64,000 bases of DNA from the NCBI RefSeq assembly GCF_015547515.1, contig NZ_JADMVE010000004.1:310001-374000 (forward strand), given 5' to 3'. Under the pieces are notes generated by a model. That model was given only the letters and a program-made list of their open reading frames with translations. It was not told the DNA's origin and did no database searches. This DNA is from Eubacterium sp. 1001713B170207_170306_E7 (GTDB lineage Bacteria > Bacillota > Clostridia > Eubacteriales > Eubacteriaceae). Positions 50,434 through 58,934 of the stretch are shown here, one piece after another. Made by a program: the position numbers and the translations under genes. The stretch's first letter is position 1; each line of letters begins with the position of its first letter.

Positions 50434-53400
50434 ATGAGAGCTTTTTGAGCTCCTCAAAAAGCTTATTGATGTCAATGGGTTTGACCAGATAACCGTCCAT
50501 GCCCGCACTCAAGGCCTGGCGTCGGTCTTCCTCAAAGGCATTGGCCGTCATGGCGATGATCGGCACAGCTCTGGCATCGCTGCGGTCCATTTCCCGGATG
50601 GCTTTTGTGGCGGCAAGCCCGTCCATCACCGGCATCCGGATATCCATTAAAACAGCGTTGTAGAAACCAAGGGGCCGGACCGCAAATCGCTCAACAGCCT
50701 CCTGGCCGTTTTCAGCCGTCTCCACATACACGCCTTGCATTTCCATCAGGGTTTTTGCAATCTCGAGATTCAGCTCATTATCCTCCACCAAAAGCACCTG
50801 AAGCCCATCCAGGCTGTCCGCCTGACGGCGTTCCTTGTGCTCGTTAGGTTCAATGTTGAGGTGCATAAAGGTGTCGTAAATCACCGACTGGAACAAGGGC
50901 TTGGAGATAAAGCTGTTGACGCCCGCCTGGCGGGCCTCCTCCTCAATATCACTCCAGTCATAGGCGGAGATGATGATAATGGTCGTATCCGGCCCCACCA
51001 GCTTCCGAATCTGGCGGGTCGTCTCGATGCCGTCCATATCCGGCATCAGCCAGTCGATCATAGCCACGTCATACTGTCCACCGGCCTCCATCGTCTTTCG
51101 TATCTCCTCGATGGCGCGAGCGCCCGAATCGACCCAGACCGGCGAGATGCCAATGTTCGACATGATGGCCGCTGTCTGCTCGCCGATCATGGCGTCGTCG
51201 TCCACCACCAGCACCCGGATATCCTTCAGGGCGTCCTCGGACATGCGGCGGCGTTTTTCTTCCTCGTTGTCATAGACCGGCTCCAGAGGCACGCTCAGCT
51301 CAAAGGTGGTGCCGCAGTCCTTTTCGCTGCTAACCGCAATGGTACCGCCCATAATCTGCACAATGTTATAGACAATGGACAGCCCCAGGCCGGTGCCGAT
51401 TTTATTGCGGGCAGTTCCGGGGTTCTCCTGCTCAAAGGGCTGGTAAATCTTCTTCATAAATTCCTCAGACATCCCAACGCCAGTATCACTGACGCTGAGC
51501 CCCAGGTAAGCCAGCCCGTTTTCACGCTTCTGCTCCCCGATGTCCACTGTGATACGGCCGCCGCGCGCTGTAAATTTCACCGCGTTGGAAAGCAGGTTCA
51601 TCATGATCTGGTTCAGCCGCAGCTCGTCGCCGATGTAAAAACGCTCCATGGGCTCGTGGTGGTGAATCACAAAATCAATCCCGCGCTCTCTGGTCTGCGG
51701 GTAAATGATGGTGTTGATCTCATTGATAAACTCGGCGAAATCAAACTTGCGCTTGGCCAGAATAATCTTTCCGCTCTCAATCTTGGACATGTCCAGTATA
51801 TCGTTGATCAATGTCAAAAGGTAACGCGAGGAGGAGTCAATTTTCTCAAAGCAGTCCCGCACACGGTTGGGTGTATTGATCTTAAGCTGGCCGATGGTGC
51901 TCATACCGATGATGGCGTTCATAGGGGTGCGGATATCATGGCTCATGCGGGATAGAAACTCCGATTTAGCCTTGTTGGCTGCCTCGGCGGAAGCCAGGGC
52001 ATCCCTCAGCAGTTTTTCCTGTCTTGCCTTTTCAGCCCGCTGCTCATCCAGCACCTTCATGAGGCCAATGACCAGCATGTCGGTGCTGTAGGGATTGTCA
52101 ACCCGGATAACATGCAGCGATATCCAATGGTAATCGCCGTCGTCCCCCAGCATCTGCAACTCCATATAAGCCTCACGGTTTCCCTTGTCAAAATGCGCGC
52201 TCATGGCCTCTCTGGAAAGCATTCTGTTAAAATCCTCATAGTAGCCGGAATCGACTCTTTTTCCGGTCACAGCGATCAGATCGTCAAAGCTGCCTGTCTC
52301 CTCGAAATGAACCACGTTTTTTTCCTGGATAAAACACTCGTAGCTGTTCTGGGTCAGATTAATGCTGATGATGAGCGGATAGGCGGTACAGATAGCTGCC
52401 CGCAGAGACTGGTTCTCGATGAGCTGCTCCTGCTCACGCTCACGCTGCAGCATGCGCGTTTCGGTGATATCATTGAAAACTGCCTGAATAACCTCATCGC
52501 CATCGCTGTTGTTCAGCCGCTCCATGGACACACTCACAAAGCACTGCTCACCGTTTTTACGCCGTCCCTCCCGCTCGTAGGAGATCCTGCCGCCGTTTTG
52601 TGAAATATCCTCGACAATCTGTCTGAACTTATCCTGCTCTTCCTCCAGTACAAAGGGAAAGGGATCCTCTACCGAATGCCAGTATTCCTGCTCACCGTAG
52701 CCGTAAATCTCCCAGGCCCGGCGGTTCGCGTTAATGATTTTATGCTCAGGACTGGTTGTAAACTGGATGATGCCGCAGGGCACTGTGTTGTACAGCTGGG
52801 TCAGGAAATCAGCCTGGCGTTTATTCTCGATACTGGCCTGCTGGATCAGCAGATCCTGATTGCGCTGGTGTGTGATATCGGTCACCAGGCAGTAAATCAC
52901 CACCTCGCCGTCACGGTCGACAACACATTTTCCGATATCCAGCACCCAGACCACAGAGCCGTCAGCCTGCCGGATCCGGTACTCTACCGAATAGGATTCA
53001 TTTCGGTCCAGACAGGCCTTAATCTCACGCGCCACTCGGTCATGGTCCTCAGGCAGCACCATCGCCAGGGTCAGGCCGCCGTAAGCTCTGGCCAGGCTTT
53101 CCGGGCCGCTGTAGCCATAGAGCTGGCAGAGCCCGTCGCTGATCCATTTAGCACTGTAGCCCTCGTCCATATGGCAGATCGCCATGCCGCCTGGCAGTTG
53201 GGACATCATGAGCTCAATCTGCTGGTTCTTTTCCTGCAGCAGCTCCTGCAGGTTTTCGTAGGCCTCTCTGGCGGCCTTGACCGGGAACAGCTCATCGTCC
53301 TCGATGGCCGAAAACGGGATGGAATTGTGGATATGCGCACATTTCAGCTCCCCATCTATGCGCTTAAACACAAAGGTACAGCGCTGCTGCTCCCGCAGGC

Positions 53401-53704
53401 TGGCCTCTGAGCCCTCCGCGGTCTCGATCCGGCTGATCCCCTCACAGATATAACAGTCCTCTGACAGCTGCTCCACCACATACTCCTCTTCGCTCATGAC
53501 ACAGGGCAGCAAGTCTTCCTGGCCCTCCCTGAAGCAGGCGGCCACAGCCTCGGCGCCCTCCGCCTTCTGTAACTCGCCGCCGCCCAGCCATACGATGTTG
53601 GGCGCAAAGGTGGAGATCAAAAATTCGACATCACACTCACAAAAATAACGCCTGAGTATCTCATCCGCAAAGGCGATAATTTCTCTTTTTTCTTCCGTTG
53701 TCAC
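50432..53704 (-). CDS. Hybrid histidine kinase with SnoaL-like, PAS and two receiver domains
   Basis: A 1090-residue soluble sensor kinase; no membrane helices are visible. Residues about 1-130 resemble a SnoaL/NTF2-like domain (FADEILRRYFCECDVEFLIS). Two or three PAS domains follow (about 165-290, 300-420 and 430-555). The HisKA site is FLSRMSHDIRTPMNAIIGM (His near 588), the ATPase domain has NLLSNAVKFT and GTGLGLSIV, and two receiver domains follow (VLVVDDDAMIG...MIDWLMPDMDG; VLLVEDNELNL...LMDIRMPVMDG). The start is GTG after GAGGAAA. No output domain or regulator gene is adjacent, so phosphotransfer to a distant protein is likely. Confidence 0.93.
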   Translation of the reverse strand: MTTEEKREIIAFADEILRRYFCECDVEFLISTFAPNIVWLGGGELQKAEGAEAVAACFREGQEDLLPCVMSEEEYVVEQLSEDCYICEGISRIETAEGSEASLREQQRCTFVFKRIDGELKCAHIHNSIPFSAIEDDELFPVKAAREAYENLQELLQEKNQQIELMMSQLPGGMAICHMDEGYSAKWISDGLCQLYGYSGPESLARAYGGLTLAMVLPEDHDRVAREIKACLDRNESYSVEYRIRQADGSVVWVLDIGKCVVDRDGEVVIYCLVTDITHQRNQDLLIQQASIENKRQADFLTQLYNTVPCGIIQFTTSPEHKIINANRRAWEIYGYGEQEYWHSVEDPFPFVLEEEQDKFRQIVEDISQNGGRISYEREGRRKNGEQCFVSVSMERLNNSDGDEVIQAVFNDITETRMLQREREQEQLIENQSLRAAICTAYPLIISINLTQNSYECFIQEKNVVHFEETGSFDDLIAVTGKRVDSGYYEDFNRMLSREAMSAHFDKGNREAYMELQMLGDDGDYHWISLHVIRVDNPYSTDMLVIGLMKVLDEQRAEKARQEKLLRDALASAEAANKAKSEFLSRMSHDIRTPMNAIIGMSTIGQLKINTPNRVRDCFEKIDSSSRYLLTLINDILDMSKIESGKIILAKRKFDFAEFINEINTIIYPQTRERGIDFVIHHHEPMERFYIGDELRLNQIMMNLLSNAVKFTARGGRITVDIGEQKRENGLAYLGLSVSDTGVGMSEEFMKKIYQPFEQENPGTARNKIGTGLGLSIVYNIVQIMGGTIAVSSEKDCGTTFELSVPLEPVYDNEEEKRRRMSEDALKDIRVLVVDDDAMIGEQTAAIMSNIGISPVWVDSGARAIEEIRKTMEAGGQYDVAMIDWLMPDMDGIETTRQIRKLVGPDTTIIIISAYDWSDIEEEARQAGVNSFISKPLFQSVIYDTFMHLNIEPNEHKERRQADSLDGLQVLLVEDNELNLEIAKTLMEMQGVYVETAENGQEAVERFAVRPLGFYNAVLMDIRMPVMDGLAATKAIREMDRSDARAVPIIAMTANAFEEDRRQALSAGMDGYLVKPIDINKLFEELKKLS

Positions 53705-53731
53705 AAAGTTTCCTCACTTAAATCAATGATA

Positions 53732-54124
53732 TTATAAATCCAGGGGGCCGAAAAGCTCATCAAATATACGTCCGACCGCCTCCTGGCTCCGACGCTCAAG
53801 CTCCTGATATTTTGCCAGAAGCGTTTCCCCCTCCGGTGTCAGGCTGGCGCTTCCGCCGTTTCTTCCACCCTGTTGGCGCTTTGTAACCTGATAACCAAGC
53901 TCCTCTTCGATGGTGTTGATCATTTTCCAGCCCTTGCTGTAGGAGATGCCCATCTGCTCACAGGCCATCCGAACCGAATCCGTCTGTCTGATCTGCGTAA
54001 GCAGCTCTGCCGGACCCGGACCAAAGAAAATCCGCTCTCTGGCCAGCCGCAGCTTAAGCGCCGGATGCAGCTCGGCATCTGGCCCCTGCTCTTTCCGGCT
54101 CACCAATGTTTCTTCACGATTCAT
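53732..54124 (-). CDS. ModE-like winged-helix regulator
   Basis: A 130-residue DNA-binding protein with a LysR/ModE-type winged helix (FFGPGPAELLTQIRQTDSV, ACEQMGISYSKGWKMINTIE, GGRNGGSASLTPEG). It lacks the molybdate-binding MOP domains of full ModE, so it is a ModE N-terminal homologue as found near molybdoenzyme genes. No such genes are in view. It has its own promoter. Confidence 0.85.
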   Translation of the reverse strand: MNREETLVSRKEQGPDAELHPALKLRLARERIFFGPGPAELLTQIRQTDSVRMACEQMGISYSKGWKMINTIEEELGYQVTKRQQGGRNGGSASLTPEGETLLAKYQELERRSQEAVGRIFDELFGPLDL

Positions 54125-54159
54125 CTTGTCTCCTCTCCTGGCAAAAGGTTTATTTTCTT

Positions 54160-54189
54160 ATTATATCATGTTTTTTATATTTTTGACAA
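54160..54189 (-). promoter_or_regulatory. Sigma-70 promoter for the ModE-like gene
   Basis: On the minus strand TTGTCA, 18 bp, TATAAT, 36 bp before the start codon. Confidence 0.75.
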
Positions 54190-54211
54190 AAGCTTGGAAT
54201 TTATCTGCAAG

Positions 54212-54243
54212 AAAAAAGACACACTGAAATTTCCAGTGTGTCT
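54212..54243 (-). terminator. Terminator of the MttB copy 6 operon
   Basis: AGACACACTG, 6 bases, CAGTGTGTCT, followed on the minus strand by TTTTTTC, 14 bp after the DMT stop codon. Confidence 0.88.
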
Positions 54244-54256
54244 CAGGCTTAATTTT

Positions 54257-55198
54257 TTATTCGACATCCACTTCCTTCAGGTCTGTCTCGACAACCATTT
54301 TACCTGCATCGTGATCCAGATTTTTCTGGTCCTTATTGAGGATCAGAACTGAAGCGATGATGATCACACCGCCGATAACTTGGTTAAAGGTGGGCATGGT
54401 GCCGTAAAGGATCACGCCGACCACGATCGTCACAATGGGCAGGAAATTCATAAACAGATTGGAAAAGGTAACGCCAATGTTTTTGATGGCGTAGATGTTC
54501 AGGAAATAGGCAAAGGTCGAGTTGAATACGCCGAGGATTACCAGGTTGATGAGGACGTCCCCTTTTACCAGATCGCCCAGGGCCACCGGATACAGGAACA
54601 GGAACGGCAGCGTTGTCACCGCGCCCACCACAGCCTGATAGTTCAGGACAACGGTTTTCTCATACTTGTCGGACACCTTATCGGCGATAAAGCAGTAAAC
54701 CACCCAGGAGATAATGCTCAGCAGGCAGATAGCATAGCCCATAAAGTTGGTTTCAGCCAGGTCGCTGGGGTTGATGCCCATCAGGACATACACGCCCACC
54801 AGCGATACCACCACCGCCAGGATACTCAGCTTTGTCTTCCTGCGCTTAAAGAAAACAAAATCAATCATCAGCGAGAACACCGCCGCAAAACCAAAGAGCA
54901 GCGAGGAGACCGTTGCGCCGATGTACTTGACGCTCATGACTGTAAAGACATGGAAGAAGGTACAGCCCACGAGACCAGAGAGAATGACCATGAAGATATC
55001 CTTTTTCTCGATGTGCATATTCATCTTCTTAAACAGGTTATACAGCGTAAACAGCACTGTCATGATGGTGAACTGAAAGGCCACGATCACGGTGGGATGC
55101 ATGTATTTGACAATGACATCCCGCGCGATGTAGGACACGCCGTAGATAATGATGACCACGGCCATGGCGATAAAGCCAAGGTTGCGTTTACTTTTCAT
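54257..55198 (-). CDS. DMT superfamily (EamA) transporter
   Basis: A 313-residue ten-helix transporter with two EamA repeats (MHPTVIVAFQFTIMTVLFTLY; GVTFSNLFMNFLPIVTIVVG) and a charged tail. It starts 9 bp after the MttB copy 6 gene and is the last gene of that operon. It takes the place that BCCT transporters occupy at the sigma-54 loci, so it may import substrate or export product. The direction is not visible. Confidence 0.88.
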   Translation of the reverse strand: MKSKRNLGFIAMAVVIIIYGVSYIARDVIVKYMHPTVIVAFQFTIMTVLFTLYNLFKKMNMHIEKKDIFMVILSGLVGCTFFHVFTVMSVKYIGATVSSLLFGFAAVFSLMIDFVFFKRRKTKLSILAVVVSLVGVYVLMGINPSDLAETNFMGYAICLLSIISWVVYCFIADKVSDKYEKTVVLNYQAVVGAVTTLPFLFLYPVALGDLVKGDVLINLVILGVFNSTFAYFLNIYAIKNIGVTFSNLFMNFLPIVTIVVGVILYGTMPTFNQVIGGVIIIASVLILNKDQKNLDHDAGKMVVETDLKEVDVE

Positions 55199-55207
55199 CC
55201 TGCCACC

Positions 55208-56647
55208 TCATCGTTTGATGGCTTTCGCTTTTTCCAGCGCGCCGTCCGCGATGGCGTCGATCTTCGCGCATACCTCCGCATCCAGTAATGTGGTATCCTT
55301 GACCTGTTCCAGCAGCTCTACAGCACGCTCGGCACATTTTTCAAGCATATCTTTTCCGCCATCCTTCTGCCAGGACTTCCAGTTGCCGCGCTCGGTCAGA
55401 TCGCCGGTCCACAGCTCTTTTCTGAAATTCTTGGCGGTGTGCTTGGCGTTCAGGTAGCTGCCGCCGTGACCGGTTTTACGGATATTGTCCAAGGCGATGC
55501 GCTTGTCGCTGAAGTCCAGGCCGCGCACCAGGCGTCTGAGCTGGGACATGCATTCGTTGGAGTAGGGCAGGTCCGCGTAGTCGACCACCAGGTCAATATC
55601 CAGCTGCATGGATACCAGGAAGTCTGTTGTCAGTGCACCGACAGTGCCGACCATGCCGGTTTCAAAGCCGGCCTGGGCGTCAAGCAGCTTGGCGTCACGC
55701 AGGTTGGTGGGCATCTTGGTCGGCAGGTCCAGATAGCGGCCCAGCTCAGCCATGATACTCTTCATGATGGCGGTTTCCGGCGAGGACATCGACACGCTCA
55801 TGGTCTGCATGTCCATGCTGCGGACATAGCTGGAGTAGAGCACAGAAACGCCCGGGCGCACCAGCTGAGTCAGGGCGATACCCGCCAGGGTTTCCGCGTG
55901 GGTGTGGATAACGGCACTCTCAATCGTGATGGGTGAGGAGATGCCCAGAATCCCACCGGAGCTAATGACCGACGGCGCGTTTAACCGGCTGGCTTCCATG
56001 AGAACATTCAGCGGATTTTCATCCAGCTTCATCGGAGGTGAGGTCAGGACCCAGAAGGAGATAAAGGGACGGTCCTCAAAGGCCACGTCATCGCCCAGGG
56101 CCAGCTGCGCCATCTCAACAGCGTCGCGCACACCCTCCTTGCCGACGGCCCCGCCGGTAATATGCTTGGTGGTATTTTTGATGGTACCCGCCCAGGTATA
56201 CCAGTCCGAGCTCTCCAGAGGCACATCCTGCGGCGTAATCAGGCCACTGGCAATGGAGACATTGTCCATGACCTCGAGGATTTTAGTCAGGTTCGTCAGA
56301 TCCTGATCCGTGGCCGAACGCTTTGTCCTCGTGTATGGGTCGATGACCGAGGTAGCCATGGTCATGGCCGCCAGTGAGGGCAGGGCTTCATTGACCTTGA
56401 CGTCGTTCTTCGGGTCTCTGCCGTAAAGGGTAAAGGTGTCCCGTTTGGGCACGGTTTTCAGTGCATCCTCAATAATTTTTCTCGGGATTTTGACAATCTC
56501 GCCCTCAACGGTGGCGCCGGCCTGTTCAAAATAGTCTCTCGCCTCCCTGGCGCAGAGCTCAATGCCCATGTCCTCCAGAAGCTCCAGTGCCAGATTATGA
56601 ACGTATTCCAGATCCTTGTCGTTCAGATAACGTAATTCCGGTCGCAT
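55208..56647 (-). CDS. MttB superfamily (non-pyrrolysine) corrinoid methyltransferase, copy 6
   Basis: A 479-residue COG5598 methyltransferase without an amber codon. Landmarks are TFTLYGRDPKNDVKVNEA, FWVLTSPPMKLDENPLNVL, GVSVLYSSYVRSMDMQT, PTKMPTNLRDAKLLDAQAG and RKTGHGGSYLNAKHTAKNFR. It is distinct from copies 1-5. It is encoded with a corrinoid protein and a pterin-dependent methyltransferase, a complete three-component methyl transfer chain from amine to tetrahydrofolate. Known E. limosum enzymes of this kind act on proline betaine, carnitine or gamma-butyrobetaine, but I cannot tell which, if any, this is. Confidence 0.94.
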   Translation of the reverse strand: MRPELRYLNDKDLEYVHNLALELLEDMGIELCAREARDYFEQAGATVEGEIVKIPRKIIEDALKTVPKRDTFTLYGRDPKNDVKVNEALPSLAAMTMATSVIDPYTRTKRSATDQDLTNLTKILEVMDNVSIASGLITPQDVPLESSDWYTWAGTIKNTTKHITGGAVGKEGVRDAVEMAQLALGDDVAFEDRPFISFWVLTSPPMKLDENPLNVLMEASRLNAPSVISSGGILGISSPITIESAVIHTHAETLAGIALTQLVRPGVSVLYSSYVRSMDMQTMSVSMSSPETAIMKSIMAELGRYLDLPTKMPTNLRDAKLLDAQAGFETGMVGTVGALTTDFLVSMQLDIDLVVDYADLPYSNECMSQLRRLVRGLDFSDKRIALDNIRKTGHGGSYLNAKHTAKNFRKELWTGDLTERGNWKSWQKDGGKDMLEKCAERAVELLEQVKDTTLLDAEVCAKIDAIADGALEKAKAIKR

Positions 56648-56658
56648 ATTCTTACCCC

Positions 56659-57285
56659 CTATGCACTCAATAATTCTTTACAGAAAACCACAGCGGCCCC
56701 TGCGTCCTCGGCGTAGCCGTCCGCGCCGATTTCATGGGCAAACTCATCGCTGACCGGCGCGCCGCCTACGATCACTCTGGCGCTGCCGGCGCTTTGCTTG
56801 AGCAGCCGGACCGTTTCGCGCATGGCCGGCATGGTGGTGGTCAGCAGTGCAGAGATGGCGATGATATCCGCGTCCTTTCCGGCCTCCAGGAAGTTTTCCG
56901 CCGCCTGGTCGATTCCGATATTCACCACCTCAAAGCCAGAGCTTTCAAGCATCATGGCCACCAGATCCTTGCCGATGTCGTGCAGGTCTCCCTCGACGGT
57001 TCCGATGACAATTTTACCCAGAGTAGACACATCTCCTGCCTGCAGCTGTGGCTTCAGGTGCTTTAAGCCCAGCTGCATGGTTTCGGCGCAGAGCAGAACC
57101 TCCGGCACATAGAGCTCGCCGCTTGCCATCAGCGGCCCTACCTGGTTCATGCCCTCGATGAGCGCATCCGACACAATTTCCTTAGGTGACACGCCCGCGT
57201 CCACAGCCGCGTCAATCATTTCAACAATCTCTTCATCTTCCCCTTCAAGTACCAGTTCTCTGATTTTTTCAATATAGTTTTCCAT
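56659..57285 (-). CDS. Corrinoid protein (MtbC/MtqC-like), copy 3
   Basis: A 208-residue methyl carrier: helical cap (residues about 1-85), B12 motif GDLHDIGKDLVAMMLESSGF with the histidine near residue 100, and GGAPVSDEF near 175. It lies 11 bp before MttB copy 6 and 29 bp after the pterin methyltransferase gene, so it should link those two enzymes. Its N-terminus (EKIRELVLEGEDEEIVEMID) differs clearly from copies 1 and 2. Confidence 0.95.
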   Translation of the reverse strand: MENYIEKIRELVLEGEDEEIVEMIDAAVDAGVSPKEIVSDALIEGMNQVGPLMASGELYVPEVLLCAETMQLGLKHLKPQLQAGDVSTLGKIVIGTVEGDLHDIGKDLVAMMLESSGFEVVNIGIDQAAENFLEAGKDADIIAISALLTTTMPAMRETVRLLKQSAGSARVIVGGAPVSDEFAHEIGADGYAEDAGAAVVFCKELLSA

Positions 57286-57314
57286 GTTTTTTCTCCCTTA
57301 TTATCCCTTATTTT

Positions 57315-58112
57315 TTATACAAGCAAGCCCTTCCGATGGGCCTTTAAATACTTCCGGCATCCCTTATCCCGGTTCAGCAGCGCCTCTCCGGCTGTGATCA
57401 TGCTCATCATTTTGGCGTTTTTCGGATCAAGCACCGCGCCGTCCAGCCCCTCCGCCATACACATGGCCAGATAGGTGCGGTTGAGCAGTCCCCTTTCCGG
57501 TATGCCAAAGGAAATGTTGCTGAGGCCGCACATAAAATGTACCTCCGGATAAGACTCTCTCAGCGCCCGGATGGTCCGCAGGGCCACGTTGCCCATATCC
57601 GCGCCGGTGCTTACCGGCTGGATCAGCGGATCAATATAAATGTCGCCGACGGGGACCCCGTCCTTTTCCAGCTGCTCGATGAGCCGGCAGCCAATGCCGA
57701 TCCGCACCTCTGCCTCAGGACTGATACCGTTGGCGTCGTCAATGAGCAGCGCCACGATCTTGGCCTGATATTCCTTTACCAGACCGATCATTTCCTGATA
57801 CCTTCCCGCCTCGGCAGTAATGGAATTAATCATCGGTACCCCCTGGTGCAGTGCCAGCGCCGCTTTCAGCGCCGCCGGATCCGGGCTGTCAATACAGCAG
57901 GGCAGCTTAACGACCTGCTGGACTGTCTCGACGAGCCACGGCAGGGCCTCTACCTCCTCATCGACCAGCGTACCGCAGTTCACGTCAATATAGTCCGCCC
58001 CCAGTTCTGCCTGCGAAGCCGCAAGCTCCTGAATGGCCTCCGCGTTGCGCTCCCGCACAAATTCGGTAACCCCCTTCAGGCTGGTGTTAATTTTTTCTCC
58101 AACAATGATCAA
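57315..58112 (-). CDS. Pterin-binding methylcorrinoid:tetrahydrofolate methyltransferase (MtgA/MtqA-like)
   Basis: A 265-residue TIM-barrel protein of the pterin-binding family (AcsE, MetH and MtgA relatives). Motifs are GEKINTSLKGV at the start, LGADYIDVNCGTLVDEE, IDSPDPAALKAAL, YIDPLIQPVSTG and MCGLSNISFGIPERGLLN. It moves methyl from the corrinoid protein to tetrahydrofolate, entering the Wood-Ljungdahl pathway. The TTG at 58112, 9 bases after GGGAGGG, is chosen over an ATG 81 bases upstream because that ATG is inside the promoter and the family is about 265 residues long. It is the only such gene in the window and could serve every corrinoid protein here. Confidence 0.93.
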   Translation of the reverse strand: MIIVGEKINTSLKGVTEFVRERNAEAIQELAASQAELGADYIDVNCGTLVDEEVEALPWLVETVQQVVKLPCCIDSPDPAALKAALALHQGVPMINSITAEAGRYQEMIGLVKEYQAKIVALLIDDANGISPEAEVRIGIGCRLIEQLEKDGVPVGDIYIDPLIQPVSTGADMGNVALRTIRALRESYPEVHFMCGLSNISFGIPERGLLNRTYLAMCMAEGLDGAVLDPKNAKMMSMITAGEALLNRDKGCRKYLKAHRKGLLV

Positions 58113-58155
58113 CGACTGTTTCCCTCCCTTTTCGTAAATTGTTTGTTTTGTTGGT

Positions 58156-58226
58156 ATTATAATATCACCATTCCTGGACGCTAATTTTTGCATAATCCTG
58201 CTATTTATAGCTCAATCCTGCTATTT
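58156..58226 (-). promoter_or_regulatory. Activator-dependent promoter with 20-bp direct repeats
   Basis: AATCCTGCTATTT occurs at 58194-58206 and 58214-58226, exactly 20 bp apart, as AraC-type proteins need for two adjacent HTH dimers or subunits. A minus-strand -10 TATAAT lies at 58156-58161 with a poor -35 (TTAGCG) next to the repeats, the signature of an activated promoter. It faces the pterin methyltransferase-corrinoid-MttB-DMT operon; the PocR-AraC protein at 58935 is the likely activator. Confidence 0.7.
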
Positions 58227-58257
58227 TTTAGATTTGCTTGTTTTTTAAGGGAAAATT

Positions 58258-58905
58258 TCAGGCTGTTCTCAGCTTTTTCAGTATCTTTTCCAACACCTCC
58301 TTGAGCTCAGAGGAATCCGGTGTGTAGTAATCCGCTCCGATATCCGCCGCAAAAGCCTCTGTCACAGGCGCGCCTCCCACAAAGATGATCCGGTTTTTTC
58401 GTAAATTTTCTTCTTCCAGACGTTGGATCACGGTCTGCATCTGGTTGATGGTGGTGGTGAGCAGCGCGGACATCATGAGAATCTGGGGCTGCTCCTTCTG
58501 CACACCCTGCACAAATTTCTCAGCCGACACGTCAATCCCCAGATCGATGATCTCCACACCCAGGGTGGACACCACAATCTTGATGATATTTTTGCCAATG
58601 TCGTGCAGATCGCCCGACACCGTGCCGATCATAACCTTGACCTGACGGTTCTTCACATCCGCCTCCAGATAGGGCTTGATGGTCTTGAGCCCGGCCTGCA
58701 CCGCCCGGGTGGAGAGGATAACCTCCGGCACCAGCAGCTCCGCCTCGCGGAATTTTTCAGCCACCAGCTCAATGCCCTGAATCAGCCCGTTGTTCAGTAT
58801 TTTTTCCGGCGGATACAGCTGTGCCACCGCCTCCCGGGTCAGCGTCACCACATCCCGGGTTTCGCCCTCCTCTATGGCTTTGTTAATCGCTTTGTAATAG
58901 TCCAT
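58258..58905 (-). CDS. Corrinoid protein (MtbC-like), copy 4
   Basis: A 215-residue methyl carrier with helical cap and B12 domain; GDLHDIGKNIIKIVVSTLG has its histidine near residue 101, and GGAPVTEAF lies near 178. It is the most diverged of the four. It sits between the AraC-type regulator and the promoter of the methyltransfer operon, 29 bp after the regulator gene, so it may be transcribed with the regulator rather than with MttB copy 6. Having two corrinoid proteins at one locus suggests separate methyl sources or redundancy. Confidence 0.94.
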   Translation of the reverse strand: MDYYKAINKAIEEGETRDVVTLTREAVAQLYPPEKILNNGLIQGIELVAEKFREAELLVPEVILSTRAVQAGLKTIKPYLEADVKNRQVKVMIGTVSGDLHDIGKNIIKIVVSTLGVEIIDLGIDVSAEKFVQGVQKEQPQILMMSALLTTTINQMQTVIQRLEEENLRKNRIIFVGGAPVTEAFAADIGADYYTPDSSELKEVLEKILKKLRTA

Positions 58906-58934
58906 TTCATATTCTCCTCTTTTTTTCGGTTTGC

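Noticed and set aside
50735-51955. 406-codon open frame antisense to the hybrid kinase
   Set aside because: The kinase strand has all catalytic motifs; the antisense frame has shadow composition and no ribosome site.
4710-56647. Pyrrolysine (amber) readthrough in MttB-type genes
   Set aside because: All six genes are continuous at the normal length with no in-frame TAG, so they belong to the non-pyrrolysine group.
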